This document shows, one piece after another, positions 1 through 5,942 of a stretch of 8,678 bases of DNA. The DNA is from Porphyromonadaceae bacterium UBA3318. Its GTDB lineage: Bacteria > Bacteroidota > Bacteroidia > Bacteroidales > Muribaculaceae. Location of the stretch: positions 1-8,678 of the forward strand of contig DESI01000091.1 in the NCBI GenBank assembly GCA_002361235.1, in the 5' to 3' direction. A program made the position numbers and the translations under genes. The notes beneath the pieces are model-generated. The model saw only the letters and a list, made by a program, of their open reading frames with translations. It did no database searches and was not told the DNA's origin. Position 1 is the stretch's first letter; each line of letters begins with the position of its first letter.

Positions 1-387
1 GACCGTGCTTTGTATTGGGTAGAACAGGGCGCACAGCCCACAGACACAGTACGTTCACTGCTTTCGAAAGAGGGCGTGATGCTGATGAAGCACCTCAGAG
101 GAGGCGTCAAGAAGGGCGCGTTCGACGAGGCAGAGGCACAGAAGCGTTTCGACGCATGGAAGGCTGCCCGCGATAAGGAAGCCGCAGCTTTCGTAGCAAA
201 GAACGAGGCTAAGGCCGCTGCCGACAGCAAGGCTCGTTTCGAGGCCGAGGCTGAGAAGAACCGTCTCAAAGGTGAGGCTGTAGCCAAGAAGCGCGCTGAG
301 AAACTCGCTGCCGAAGAGGCTGCCGCCAAGGAGGCCGCTCAGGCTGAGACCGAGGCTCCCGCCGAGGAAGCTCCCGCCGCTGAGTAA
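1..387 (+). CDS. rpsP: 30S ribosomal protein S16, C-terminal part (5' end outside window)
   Basis: The open frame enters from the left edge and ends in TAA at 385-387, giving 128 visible residues. The start lies upstream of the window. The segment LYWVEQGAQPTDTVRSLLSKEG matches the conserved C-terminal part of the S16 core (pattern LYWLxxGAQPTDTVxxLL), which binds 16S rRNA in the small subunit. From about visible residue 38 onward the chain is an Ala/Glu/Lys-rich, probably helical or coiled tail of roughly 90 residues ending in APAEEAPAAE. E. coli S16 is about 82 residues in total, so this is a large extension. Long charged S16 tails are familiar in Bacteroidota. A TTG at 10-12 is an internal leucine codon, not a start. 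A strong terminator follows 69 nt after the stop, so rpsP is the last gene of its transcript. Identification is secure; the function of the tail is unknown. Confidence 0.95.
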   Translation, partial: DRALYWVEQGAQPTDTVRSLLSKEGVMLMKHLRGGVKKGAFDEAEAQKRFDAWKAARDKEAAAFVAKNEAKAAADSKARFEAEAEKNRLKGEAVAKKRAEKLAAEEAAAKEAAQAETEAPAEEAPAAE

Positions 388-455
388 TCCGCTCGTCACG
401 CAAGGGAACTGTGACATTCTGATGGTTCTACGCGGACCATTACGGATAAAAAAAC

Positions 456-491
456 CGGAAGGTGTGTCGTAATGACGCGCCTTCCGTTTTT
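456..491. terminator. Rho-independent terminator after rpsP, possibly bidirectional
   Basis: CGGAAGG (456-462) pairs with CCTTCCG (480-486). The inner arms TGTGTC (463-468) and GACGCG (474-479) continue the stem with two G-U pairs, giving 13 bp around a 5-nt loop. TTTTT at 487-491 follows on the plus strand. A run of A residues (about 448-454) lies just before the stem, so the minus strand also has hairpin plus T-run. It could therefore also stop transcripts coming from the minus-strand nucleotidyltransferase operon. Confidence 0.9.
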
Positions 492-500
492 ATATGTCTT

Positions 501-610
501 CCCGATTTATCTCGATTTATCCCGATTAATCTCGATTTATCCTGATTTATCCTGATTTATCCTGATTTACCTCGATGTGTCTCGATTTATCTCGATGTGT
601 CTCCGAATGT
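501..610. repeat. 10-bp tandem repeat array, about 11 units
   Basis: Ten consecutive, in-register 10-bp units run from 501 to 600 with consensus CTCGATTTAT; variants include CCCGATTAAT, CCTGATTTAT and CTCGATGTGT. All ten begin with C and have GAT at unit positions 4-6. A degenerate eleventh unit (CTCCGAATGT) fills 601-610. There is no coding frame over it. It begins 10 nt after the rpsP terminator T-run. The period is close to one DNA helical turn, so the T-rich part of each unit faces the same side. This may bend the DNA, but with T3 tracts the effect would be modest. Bases 611-704 downstream hold nothing I can identify. Confidence 0.9.
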
Positions 611-704
611 GTTAAATATCCCTCTGTCTGTGTTAAAGAGCTGCCCGTATTAAGGAATTCGACCCTGCTGATTGTTAATATTGTATAATCAATATGAAAC
701 TATT

Positions 705-890
705 ATGAAAACACTTTCCATCGTATTCTACATAATCGGGTCCGCGCTACTGATTGCATCATGCTTCACCACAGGGCTTACTCTGACATGGGTATTGGGC
801 GGTGCCGCCGTAATCGCTCTCATCTTAGGCTGTGTGTTCCAGTTCAATGTCAATAAGAACCGTTACAGGGCGCCCCATCCCAGACCCTGA
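705..890 (+). CDS. Small hypothetical two-helix membrane protein
   Basis: From ATG 705 this gives 61 residues. Two hydrophobic segments, roughly residues 3-22 (LSIVFYIIGSALLIASCFTT) and 27-46 (ending in VFQF), are separated by a short turn. A polar, basic tail follows (NVNKNRYRAPHPRP). This is the pattern of a small inner-membrane hairpin protein. The frame also stays open from a TTG at 672, which would add 11 residues (MLILYNQYETI). I prefer ATG 705 because the hydrophobic segment starts right after it and MKT is a typical beginning. A tiny ATG frame (694-708, four sense codons) overlaps this ATG by its stop codon. I do not recognise the family. The gene is isolated, with no partner in an operon, and converges on the nucleotidyltransferase gene. 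Its last codons and stop lie in the first copy of a 33-bp duplication. It is probably real because of the coherent membrane topology, but weaker than the other genes. Confidence 0.5.
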   Translation: MKTLSIVFYIIGSALLIASCFTTGLTLTWVLGGAAVIALILGCVFQFNVNKNRYRAPHPRP

Positions 891-942
891 CCGGCGACGC
901 TCGGTGTACATCCCGGACCCTGACCGGCGACGCCCGGCTACA
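876..942. repeat. 33-bp tandem duplication across convergent gene ends
   Basis: Copy 1 starts at 876 (CATCCCAGACCC...) and copy 2 at 909 (CATCCCGGACCC...). Over their first 29 bases (876-904 and 909-937) 27 are identical. The copies then end TGTACA and CTACA, differing by a one-base indel. Copy 1 contains the TGA stop (888-890) of the small membrane protein. Copy 2 contains the complement of the TAG stop (938-940) of the minus-strand nucleotidyltransferase. Both copies are GC-rich and contain CCGGCGACGC(T/C)CGG, which can fold on itself weakly. Confidence 0.85.
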
Positions 943-1684
943 GCGACGAGATGAAATCCCCTGCCTTGGCCAACGCATCGGGCTTGCCTATGTCAAGCAT
1001 CCGCAACCGGTAATTGTGCACCTTACGAATAGTCACCCCTTCAGGACGTGACAACAGATAATCCATTATCGGGAATTTTGCACGACAGGAACGGTGCGAA
1101 TAATCCGCAAGGCTTTTGACGGCATCGGCGCCCAGCACGTAGATGCCGCTGAAAGCCTCCTCTGTCATGTCCCGGTCGGGCTTGAAATCCGCAGGCCGGT
1201 ACTCGTCGGTAACGTTGTTGTGCCATCCTTTAAGCCGGCCGTCAGAGTCGAATATCAGTTTACGCGACGATTCGCGACCGCTGGTCAGCAGGGTTATATC
1301 GTTGCCGGCCTGCTCATGCTTTTGCACCAGCCCGCGTAAGTCCTGATTGCTGAGTATGTCCACATTGTGAACCAGTACCGGGCCTCCGTCAGCTAAAAAT
1401 ATCGGTGCGGCCTTGACCAACGCGCCGCCGGTATCGAGAAGTTCGTCGGTTTCGTCGCTGATGTCGATGCGCACACCGTAGTCATGCGCCGACAGATGCT
1501 CCCTGACCTGGCCGGCGAAGTGATGCACGTTGACCACGATGTGGTCAAATCCTTCAGCCTTTAATTTTGAAATGAGCCGGTCCAATACAGGCACACCGCA
1601 TACAGGCACCAACGCCTTGGGATGACGCTCGGTCCAGGGCTTGAGCCGGGTGCCGAGGCCGGCCGCCATTATCATCGCTATCAT
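938..1684 (-). CDS. MurU-like sugar-1-phosphate nucleotidyltransferase
   Basis: 248 residues of the bacterial NTP-transferase (nucleotidyltransferase A) fold. The N-terminal signature is plain: AAGLGTRLKPWTERHPKALVPV at residues 7-28, with the nucleotide-binding GxGTR loop and the PK pair at 22-23. ETDELLDTGGAL (78-89) is the usual base- and sugar-binding stretch, and HNVDI (106-110) supplies a metal-binding Asp at 109. The C-terminus has the family's DIGKPDALAKA motif. The start MIAMIMAAG aligns with the MKAMILAAG start of this family, so the first Met is preferred over the one at 1675-1673. It lies 22 nt downstream of the AmgK-like kinase, almost certainly in the same operon. That context points to MurU activity: MurNAc-1-phosphate plus UTP giving UDP-MurNAc in cytoplasmic peptidoglycan recycling. 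Sequence alone does not exclude another hexose-1-phosphate substrate such as mannose-1-phosphate. Confidence 0.85.
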   Translation of the reverse strand: MIAMIMAAGLGTRLKPWTERHPKALVPVCGVPVLDRLISKLKAEGFDHIVVNVHHFAGQVREHLSAHDYGVRIDISDETDELLDTGGALVKAAPIFLADGGPVLVHNVDILSNQDLRGLVQKHEQAGNDITLLTSGRESSRKLIFDSDGRLKGWHNNVTDEYRPADFKPDRDMTEEAFSGIYVLGADAVKSLADYSHRSCRAKFPIMDYLLSRPEGVTIRKVHNYRLRMLDIGKPDALAKAGDFISSL

Positions 1685-1706
1685 AATCTCTAATCGGACA
1701 ATGTCG

Positions 1707-3110
1707 TTATAATGTTTCCTCTATACCACTCTCCCTGTGTATCAGCATGACCTGAGCCTTAGGATATTTCCGCTTGATGGCGTGCGCCACAGCCTCGGCA
1801 CAGTACACCGACCTGTGCTGGCCCCCCGTACATCCGAACCCTATCTGCAGATCCGAGAATCCGCGCCGCAGATAGCATTCCACCGACGGCGACACTATCG
1901 CCTCGGCATCTGCCACGAATTTCTGAACCTCTCCCCTGCTTTCCAGAAAATCGATCACCGGCTTGTCCCGTCCCGTCAACGACTTATATTCGGCATAACG
2001 TCCCGGATTGTGCATACCGCGGCAATCGAACATGAATCCGCCGCCGTTACCCGTGTAATCCTCAGGATAGCCACGTTTATACGAAAAACTATATACCTTT
2101 ATCAATAAGCCGTCATGCCTGGCCGAAACCGGAGAATTAGCCATGACTTCGCGACATACGCGTGCCAGCTCGGGGCAGCTGTCCAATATAGGCAGATTCA
2201 TCAGGTCGCTTAGGTTGTCGAGCGCAGCGGGTATGCTTTCGATGAAATGCGCGCGTTTCTGCACCAAGCCGCGGAAACCGTACGCCCCCAACACCTGCAG
2301 CGTCCTGAAGAACGCCAACGGACGAATGGCATCCAGTATCTGCCGGGCCGGCGTATCTGTCGCGCGTTCATATTCAAAGGCATACAGTTCCATCAGTTCC
2401 TCGCGTGTCGCCGGCTTGAGTCCGGCCTTGGCCTGCCACAGAAAGGATATTGCATCGTATGTCACCGGACCGCGACGGCCTCCCTGGAAATCGATAAGCA
2501 GAGGCTTGCCGTCATGTATCATTACGTTCCGGCTCTGGAAATCGCGCATCATGAATCCCTGCGGTCCGGCGGCCGCCCCTGACAGATATTCGGCAAGACG
2601 CTCCATGTCGTCCTCAAGCCTCTCCTCGTCGAAGTCAATGCGCGCTGGCTTCAGGTATTCATATTTGAAATAATTCAGGTCCCACATCACCTGACGGCGA
2701 CTGTATGGCTTATAACCGGCATACGGTCCCCACTCGGATTCCGGCACGGTCTGCAGTCTCACCAGAGCCTTGAGCGAGTCTTCGGCCAGTCCGCGCCACT
2801 CGTCGCTGCCGAGACATGAGAACAATGACCGGTCGCCTAAATCCTGCTGTATATAGCATCGCATGTCGTCCGACACGCCATATATCTCCGGCACCGGCAC
2901 TCCATGCATATAAAACACGCGGTCAAGGCCGACGAATGCACGGCAGTCCCGCTCCGAATCACCGACCGTGCCGATGCAGCAACCGGAATCCGAACGCATA
3001 CGGTAATACTGACGGTCGCCACCGGCGCCGGCAAGCCTTATTACCTCGGCAGCCGGAGTGCCGTATCGGGCACGGTACAGCGACTGCAACTCTTCCATAT
3101 CCTTTTCCAT
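1707..3110 (-). CDS. AmgK-like amino-sugar kinase fused to RapZ C-terminal domain
   Basis: 467 residues in two domains. Residues about 1-320 are an APH/AmgK-type kinase. LAGAGGDRQYYRM (26-38) is the nucleotide-binding start. MMRDFQSRN (187-195) is the catalytic loop, with Asp190 and Asn195 kept and Met where many relatives have His. LIDFQGGRRGP (205-215) carries the metal-binding Asp207. Residues about 334-467 match the C-terminal domain of RapZ: FDCRGMHNPG (361-370), LTGRDKPVIDFL (378-389), GFGCTGGQHRSVYCAE (424-439) and HRE (458-460). In E. coli that domain senses glucosamine-6-phosphate and binds RNA. AmgK phosphorylates the anomeric carbon of MurNAc and GlcNAc, supplying MurU. The downstream MurU-like gene supports that role. 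The RapZ N-terminal Walker-A domain is absent; the kinase stands in its place. Translation could begin at the first Met or at Met5 (3098); I cannot decide. No clear promoter was found upstream. Confidence 0.85.
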   Translation of the reverse strand: MEKDMEELQSLYRARYGTPAAEVIRLAGAGGDRQYYRMRSDSGCCIGTVGDSERDCRAFVGLDRVFYMHGVPVPEIYGVSDDMRCYIQQDLGDRSLFSCLGSDEWRGLAEDSLKALVRLQTVPESEWGPYAGYKPYSRRQVMWDLNYFKYEYLKPARIDFDEERLEDDMERLAEYLSGAAAGPQGFMMRDFQSRNVMIHDGKPLLIDFQGGRRGPVTYDAISFLWQAKAGLKPATREELMELYAFEYERATDTPARQILDAIRPLAFFRTLQVLGAYGFRGLVQKRAHFIESIPAALDNLSDLMNLPILDSCPELARVCREVMANSPVSARHDGLLIKVYSFSYKRGYPEDYTGNGGGFMFDCRGMHNPGRYAEYKSLTGRDKPVIDFLESRGEVQKFVADAEAIVSPSVECYLRRGFSDLQIGFGCTGGQHRSVYCAEAVAHAIKRKYPKAQVMLIHRESGIEETL

Positions 3111-3227
3111 ACTTATGTAACGTCAGTTTCACCACATGCGTATATCGTACGCCGACAGCCGGAATTCACACTTTACGGCACATTATACTGTATATCATTG
3201 ATGTGTTAACATTTTTTGTCGCGCTAC

Positions 3228-3260
3228 TTAATGCAGTATGCGAAAAATTTTGTAAATTTG
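3228..3260 (+). promoter_or_regulatory. Candidate Bacteroidota-type promoter for pgk
   Basis: TAAATTTG at 3253-3260 matches the TAnnTTTG -7 box exactly. The -33 side is weak: TTAATG at 3228-3233, with a 19-nt spacer. Transcription would begin near 3267, about 36 nt before the pgk ATG and downstream of the in-frame ATG at 3216, which supports the ATG at 3303 as the real start. The divergent gap (3111-3302) also contains a small palindrome, TATAC-T-GTATA, at 3184-3194, which could be an operator or chance. Confidence 0.65.
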
Positions 3261-3302
3261 CCGTTCGAAAAAATAACCCTATATCAAATAATTAGACATA
3301 CA

Positions 3303-4553
3303 ATGGCTAAAATTGAAGATTACAACTTCAAGGGCAAGAAGGCTATAGTTCGCGTAGACTTCAACGTACCCTTGGATGAGAATGGTAAAATCACGGACGA
3401 CACCCGTATTCGCGGCGCACTCCCCACACTGAAGAAGATTCTGGGCGACGGCGGCGCGCTGATCCTGATGTCACACATGGGCAAGCCCAAGGGCAAGGTT
3501 AACCCGAAGATGAGCCTGTCGCAGATCCGTGAAGCCGTAGCCAAGGCCCTCGACACCGAAGTCGAGTTCGCACCCGACTGCGCCAAGGCCCAGGAACTGG
3601 CCAGGAATCTAAAGCCCGGCCAGGTGCTCCTGCTGGAGAACCTCCGCTTCTACCCCGAGGAGGAAGGCAAGCCCGTGGGCATCGACAAGAACGACCCCGC
3701 ATACGACGCCGCCAAGAAGGAGATGAAAGAGCGTCAGAAGGAATTCGCAAAGACTCTGGCAGACTATGCCGACGTTTACGTTAACGACGCATTCGGCACG
3801 GCTCACCGCCGTCACGCCTCGACAGCCGTGATAGCCGACTATTTTGACGCCGACAACAAGATGCTGGGATACCTGATGGAGAAGGAAGTAGGCGCCGTCG
3901 ACAAGATCATCAGCGACATCAAGCGTCCCTTCACCGCCATCATGGGCGGCTCGAAAGTTTCCACCAAGATAGGCATCATCGAGAACCTGATGGACAAGGT
4001 GGACAACCTGATTCTGTGCGGCGGCATGACCTTCACGTTCGCCAAAGCCAAGGGCGGCCACATCGGCAACTCCATCGTAGAGGACGACAAGCTGCAGCTG
4101 GCGCTGGACATCATTGAGATGGCCAAGAAAAAGGGCGTTAACCTGGTGCTGGGCACCGACTGCGTTGCCGGCAACAAGTTCAGCAACGATGCCGACACAC
4201 AGATCTGTTCCGTATTGGATATCCCCGAAGGATGGGAAGGCATGGACGCAGGTCCCGAATCCATCAAGGCGTTCCGCGCAGCCATCCTGCCCGCCAAGAC
4301 CATCCTTTGGAACGGCCCCGCAGGCGTGTTCGAGTTCGATAAGTTCACCGGCGGTTCGCGCGCCATTGCCGACGCTATCGTCGAGGCTACCGAAAACGGC
4401 GCATTCTCGCTGGTGGGCGGCGGCGACTCCGTGGCCTGCATCAACAAGTTCGGCCTGGCCGACAAGGTTAGCTACGTCTCCACCGGTGGCGGCGCTCTGC
4501 TCGAAGCCATCGAAGGAAAGGTACTGCCCGGCGTAGCCGCTGTCAAGGGCTGA
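3303..4553 (+). CDS. pgk: Phosphoglycerate kinase
   Basis: 416 residues, the usual length for bacterial Pgk. It transfers phosphate between 1,3-bisphosphoglycerate and ADP in glycolysis and gluconeogenesis, in the cytoplasm. Signature motifs appear in order: RVDFNVP (17-23), SHMGKPKG (57-64), LENLRF (111-116), NDAFGTAHRRHAS (161-173), GGSKVSTK (215-222), WNGPAGVFE (336-344), GGGDS (372-376) and STGGGA (393-398). The substrate- and nucleotide-binding residues are therefore intact. The frame is open back to an ATG at 3216, but the 29 extra residues (MSRYLMQYAKNF...) are not Pgk-like and would start upstream of the predicted transcription start. MAKIEDYNFKGK is the normal beginning. It is a single-gene unit with its own promoter and a strong terminator, divergent from the AmgK-like kinase gene. 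Confidence 0.98.
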   Translation: MAKIEDYNFKGKKAIVRVDFNVPLDENGKITDDTRIRGALPTLKKILGDGGALILMSHMGKPKGKVNPKMSLSQIREAVAKALDTEVEFAPDCAKAQELARNLKPGQVLLLENLRFYPEEEGKPVGIDKNDPAYDAAKKEMKERQKEFAKTLADYADVYVNDAFGTAHRRHASTAVIADYFDADNKMLGYLMEKEVGAVDKIISDIKRPFTAIMGGSKVSTKIGIIENLMDKVDNLILCGGMTFTFAKAKGGHIGNSIVEDDKLQLALDIIEMAKKKGVNLVLGTDCVAGNKFSNDADTQICSVLDIPEGWEGMDAGPESIKAFRAAILPAKTILWNGPAGVFEFDKFTGGSRAIADAIVEATENGAFSLVGGGDSVACINKFGLADKVSYVSTGGGALLEAIEGKVLPGVAAVKG

Positions 4554-4583
4554 TAAGAATCCCCCAAGCTAAGCTATATAAAC

Positions 4584-4625
4584 CGGAGAGTGTGCCGACC
4601 CACGTCGGCGCACTCTCTGCTTTTT
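4584..4625 (+). terminator. Rho-independent terminator after pgk
   Basis: GAGAGTGTGCCGAC (4586-4599) pairs with GTCGGCGCACTCTC (4604-4617), 14 bp with one T-G pair, around a 4-nt CCAC loop. The stem can extend by two pairs outward. TTTTT at 4621-4625 follows. It lies about 30 nt after the pgk stop. Confidence 0.95.
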
Positions 4626-4781
4626 ATATATCATTCCCCCCTCGGCCCGGATGGGATATTGCAGCGTTACGGCTTCCCGGAAATTTTACCGCCAAACCAT
4701 TAAATATTTCCGATTTCAAGACCGAAATTCTAAAATTATTATAAAATTTTGCGTTTCTTGCTAAAAAATCGGGATAAGATA

Positions 4782-4811
4782 TTTGATTTATTGAAAAATT
4801 CAGTAACTTTG
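4782..4811 (+). promoter_or_regulatory. Bacteroidota-type promoter for exbB-exbD-exbD-tonB
   Basis: TTTG at 4782-4785 (-33 box) and TAACTTTG at 4804-4811 (-7 box, exact TAnnTTTG) are separated by 18 nt, close to the usual 19-21. The surroundings (4675-4810) are very AT-rich compared with the genes. Transcription would start near 4818, leaving a leader of about 215 nt before exbB. No Fur-box-like sequence is evident near the promoter. Confidence 0.8.
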
Positions 4812-4817
4812 CATTCG

Positions 4818-5034
4818 GGTTGTCAACACCGTAGCGATTACGTGTCCCCCAGGCAGTGCATGACGACTTAACAACTACAGAACGGAAACGCTGAGAGGTT
4901 TCGCAGCTATCCTTAAAAATTTAATAACCAGATATTAAAAAAAGACATATAGACTCCGTGCGGAGTCACGACTTGGAAGAATACAAACTAATCTATACAC
5001 ACAAACCAAAAAAACAAAAACTAATTAAAAGAGT
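4818..5034 (+). promoter_or_regulatory. Long, possibly structured 5' leader of the TonB operon
   Basis: This is non-coding between the predicted start site and exbB. Several pairings are possible. GTTGTCA (4819-4825) with TGACGAC (4861-4867) would enclose ACA-c-CGTA (4826-4833) paired with TACGTGT (4839-4845). GAAAC (4885-4889) pairs with GTTTC (4898-4902), and alternatively GCTG (4890-4893) with CAGC (4904-4907); the two are mutually exclusive. TTTAATA (4920-4926) pairs with TATTAAA (4933-4939). GACTCCG-TG-CGGAGTC (4952-4967) is a perfect 7+2+7 inverted repeat. No U-run follows the last stem, so this is not an obvious attenuator. Bases 4968-5034 are A-rich and lack a clear Shine-Dalgarno, as is usual in this phylum. 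No known riboswitch class is recognised. Confidence 0.45.
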
Positions 5035-5895
5035 ATGGAATCTCAGAAACCTATGGCTCCCCAGCCTAAAGCGACTACGGCCGCTGCCAAAGTGAAGAAA
5101 GAAGAGAAGATCAGCAACGTACGCGGCATCCGCAACGCGTTCATCGTGATCCTCGCATGTGCAGTCGTTGCAGTATGCATCTTCCTGTTCGGAATGGGTG
5201 CTCCCGGCAACTTCGAGGGCAACGACCCTGCAGGCCACCCGCTGAACCTGGCCGGTACCGTTTACAAGGGCGGTTTCATCGTGCCTATCCTGATGACCCT
5301 TCTTCTCACCGTTATCGTTCTGTCGATCGAGCGTTGGATCGCCATCAAGAGCGCAAGCGGCAAGGGCAACACCACCAAGTTCGTCGCTGACATCAAGGCT
5401 GACCTGGCTGCCGGCAACATCGACGGCGCCATGAAGCGTTGCAAGACTCAGAAAGGCTCTGTTGCATCTGTAGTTTACAACACTCTGGTTAAGTACAAAG
5501 AGATGGAAGCCAACGACACCCTGAGCAAAGAGCAGAAGCTGACCACCCTCCGCAACGAGGTTGAAGAGGCTACAGCCCTCGAGATGCCCGGTCTGTCCCA
5601 GAACCTCCCCATCATCGCTACACTGACAACTCTCGGTACTCTGGTCGGACTTCTCGGTACTGTAATGGGTATGATCAAGTCGTTCCAGGCTCTGGCCGCT
5701 TCCGGTTCGCCTGACTCGACCGAGCTGTCTACCGGTATCTCCGAGGCCCTTGTCAACACCGCATTCGGTATTATGACTGGTGCTTTCGCTGTTATCTCCT
5801 ACAACTTCTTCACCAACAAGATCGACAACCTTACCTACGCTATCGACGAAATCGGTTTCTCCATCGTAGCTACTTACGCCGCTACCCACAAATAA
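5035..5895 (+). CDS. exbB: ExbB/TolQ/MotA-family proton channel subunit
   Basis: 286 residues of the MotA/TolQ/ExbB family. It forms the inner-membrane ring that, with ExbD, converts the proton gradient into force on TonB. A Lys/Ala-rich cytoplasmic lead (1-30) precedes hydrophobic segments at about 32-54, 78-97, 192-216 and 237-259. The conserved core TLTTLGTLVGLLGTVMGMIKSF (196-217) and the later GISEALVNTAFGIMTGAFAV (234-253) are the classic ExbB/TolQ channel helices. ERW (99-101) after the second helix is also typical. It is longer than E. coli ExbB (about 244) and has one extra N-terminal helix, a form common in Bacteroidota. It is the first gene of a four-gene operon, 47 nt before exbD. 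TolQ cannot be excluded by sequence alone, but the linked tonB argues for ExbB. Confidence 0.95.
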   Translation: MESQKPMAPQPKATTAAAKVKKEEKISNVRGIRNAFIVILACAVVAVCIFLFGMGAPGNFEGNDPAGHPLNLAGTVYKGGFIVPILMTLLLTVIVLSIERWIAIKSASGKGNTTKFVADIKADLAAGNIDGAMKRCKTQKGSVASVVYNTLVKYKEMEANDTLSKEQKLTTLRNEVEEATALEMPGLSQNLPIIATLTTLGTLVGLLGTVMGMIKSFQALAASGSPDSTELSTGISEALVNTAFGIMTGAFAVISYNFFTNKIDNLTYAIDEIGFSIVATYAATHK

Positions 5896-5942
5896 TTGCG
5901 GCAGTCAACGAATTGTAAAACCGATTAAACAGACAGCAAAAA

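Noticed and set aside
501..610. CRISPR array.
   Set aside because: The units are 10 bp and directly adjacent, without spacers, and no cas gene is present.
676..683. TAATATTG as a -7 box for the small membrane protein gene.
   Set aside because: It has one mismatch to TAnnTTTG and no TTTG-type -33 box at the right distance, and it is only about 20 nt before the ATG.
2143..2673. Plus-strand open frame of 176 codons opposite the AmgK-like gene.
   Set aside because: It is a Ser/Arg-rich shadow frame with no recognisable domain, lying wholly inside a convincing minus-strand coding region.
3216..3302. In-frame N-terminal extension of Pgk from ATG 3216.
   Set aside because: The 29 residues are not Pgk-like, the TAAATTTG promoter box lies inside this stretch, and MAKIEDYNFKGK is the normal Pgk start.
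4767..4777. AATCGGGATAA upstream of the exbB promoter is identical to part of the minus strand of the 10-bp array.
   Set aside because: A single 11-base match to a 110-bp AT-rich array is quite likely by chance over 8.7 kb on two strands, and no second unit follows it.
4890..4915. CTGAGA within ACGCTGAGAGG in the exbB leader resembles the conserved CUGAGA of the TPP riboswitch.
   Set aside because: The rest of the TPP consensus (ACCTGATC-type segment and the GGGGTGC partner) is missing, and the downstream gene set has no thiamine link.
4993..5889. Long minus-strand open frame of 298 codons opposite exbB.
   Set aside because: It is the antisense shadow of exbB, created by codon bias. The translation is rich in Gly, Ser, His, Cys and Asp with no family pattern, while the plus strand encodes a clear ExbB.
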